A stretch of DNA of 13,285 bases, taken from the NCBI GenBank assembly GCA_937877605.1, contig CALFJA010000006.1, positions 1 through 13,285 of the forward strand. Direction: 5' to 3'. The first letter of the stretch is position 1, and each line of letters starts with the position of its first letter. The stretch is from an uncultured Prevotellaceae bacterium (GTDB lineage: Bacteria; Bacteroidota; Bacteroidia; Bacteroidales; Bacteroidaceae). The notes under the pieces are model-generated. The model did no database searches, was not told the DNA's origin, and saw only the letters and a list, made by a program, of their open reading frames with translations. Shown here piece by piece: positions 13,114 through 13,285 of the stretch. The position numbers were made by a program, and so were the translations under genes.

Positions 13114-13285
13114 ATGCAACTCTCCATACTCATACCAACCTACAACACTCCCTGCCTCACACTCGTACAAACATTGCAGCAGCAATGTCAGGAAAACATA
13201 CCCGGAAAATACGAAATCATCGTCGCAGACGACGCATCAACAAACCAAACCACCAAACGACTAAACAACCAAATACCCAACATAC
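13114..13285 (+). CDS. Family 2 glycosyltransferase, N-terminal part (runs off the window)
   Basis: From ATG 13114 the frame is open for 57 codons to the window end. The residues LSILIPTYNTPCLTLVQTL followed by YEIIVADDAST are the GT-A nucleotide-sugar start of family 2 glycosyltransferases, with the DD pair at about residues 39-40. Such enzymes build polysaccharide or lipopolysaccharide chains; donor and acceptor cannot be read from this part. It follows uvrA by 43 bp. Residues 41-52 (ASTNQTTKRLNN) are partly encoded by a copy of the A/C-rich repeat found just upstream. No ribosome site or clear promoter is seen. Confidence 0.85.
   Translation, partial: MQLSILIPTYNTPCLTLVQTLQQQCQENIPGKYEIIVADDASTNQTTKRLNNQIPNI
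13244..13270 (+). repeat. A/C-rich repeat AAACCACCAAACGAC, copy 2, inside the glycosyltransferase
   Basis: The second copy lies 178 bp after the first and is translated as NQTTKRLNN, directly after the conserved DDAST motif. The match is 24 of 27 positions, including 15 identical in a row. Confidence 0.65.

Noticed and set aside
1..13285. CRISPR array, tRNA or rRNA genes
   Set aside because: No regularly spaced identical repeats with unique spacers, cloverleaf or ribosomal RNA sequence was recognised.

Overview
The window looks like a chromosomal segment of a Bacteroidales bacterium, most likely Prevotella or a close relative. The gene set (kdsB, ftsK, lolA, a DUF5687-type membrane protein) is typical of Bacteroidetes. 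Three promoters match the Bacteroidetes primary-sigma consensus (TTTG, 19-21 bp, TAnnTTTG). Housekeeping genes mostly lack Shine-Dalgarno sequences. No tRNA, rRNA, CRISPR array, transposase or integrase gene was seen.

Layout. (1) Positions 1-1227 are an AT-rich accessory island. It holds the last codons of an antitoxin-like gene, an unrecognised ~196-aa protein, and a complete HTH antitoxin-like gene. A related 24-bp repeat lies at the 3' side of each of the three reading frames. (2) Positions 1220-1594 are non-coding and contain a hairpin-forming repeat and the kdsB promoter. (3) kdsB and tilS form an overlapping plus-strand pair (Kdo activation for lipopolysaccharide; tRNA-Ile lysidine modification). 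(4) On the minus strand a DEDDy 3'-5' exonuclease is followed by an RlmI-like rRNA methyltransferase, which converges on tilS and overlaps it by 14 bp. (5) From a divergent promoter region at 5531-5654 the plus strand runs ftsK, lolA, a multi-pass DUF5687-like membrane protein and uvrA, with gaps of 20, 6 and 3 bp. (6) The first 57 codons of a family 2 glycosyltransferase run off the end.

The core genes serve the cell envelope (kdsB, lolA, the glycosyltransferase), chromosome segregation (ftsK), repair (uvrA, perhaps the exonuclease) and RNA modification (tilS, the methyltransferase).

Two patterns stand out. First, the island repeats suggest a modular array of toxin-antitoxin-like genes that may exchange by recombination at their 3' ends. 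Second, a short palindromic element (ACTCGCTACGCGCTT followed by a hairpin) occurs once between genes and three times inside uvrA. Two of the uvrA copies form a 63-nt, 21-codon in-frame insertion, and the third encodes the protein's final residues in a different frame. This resembles protein-embedded palindromic elements known from Rickettsia, but in a Bacteroidetes setting. Other short C/A-rich tandem repeats also lie in uvrA loops, in the downstream gap and in the glycosyltransferase start, so short repeats appear to be seeding new coding sequence here.
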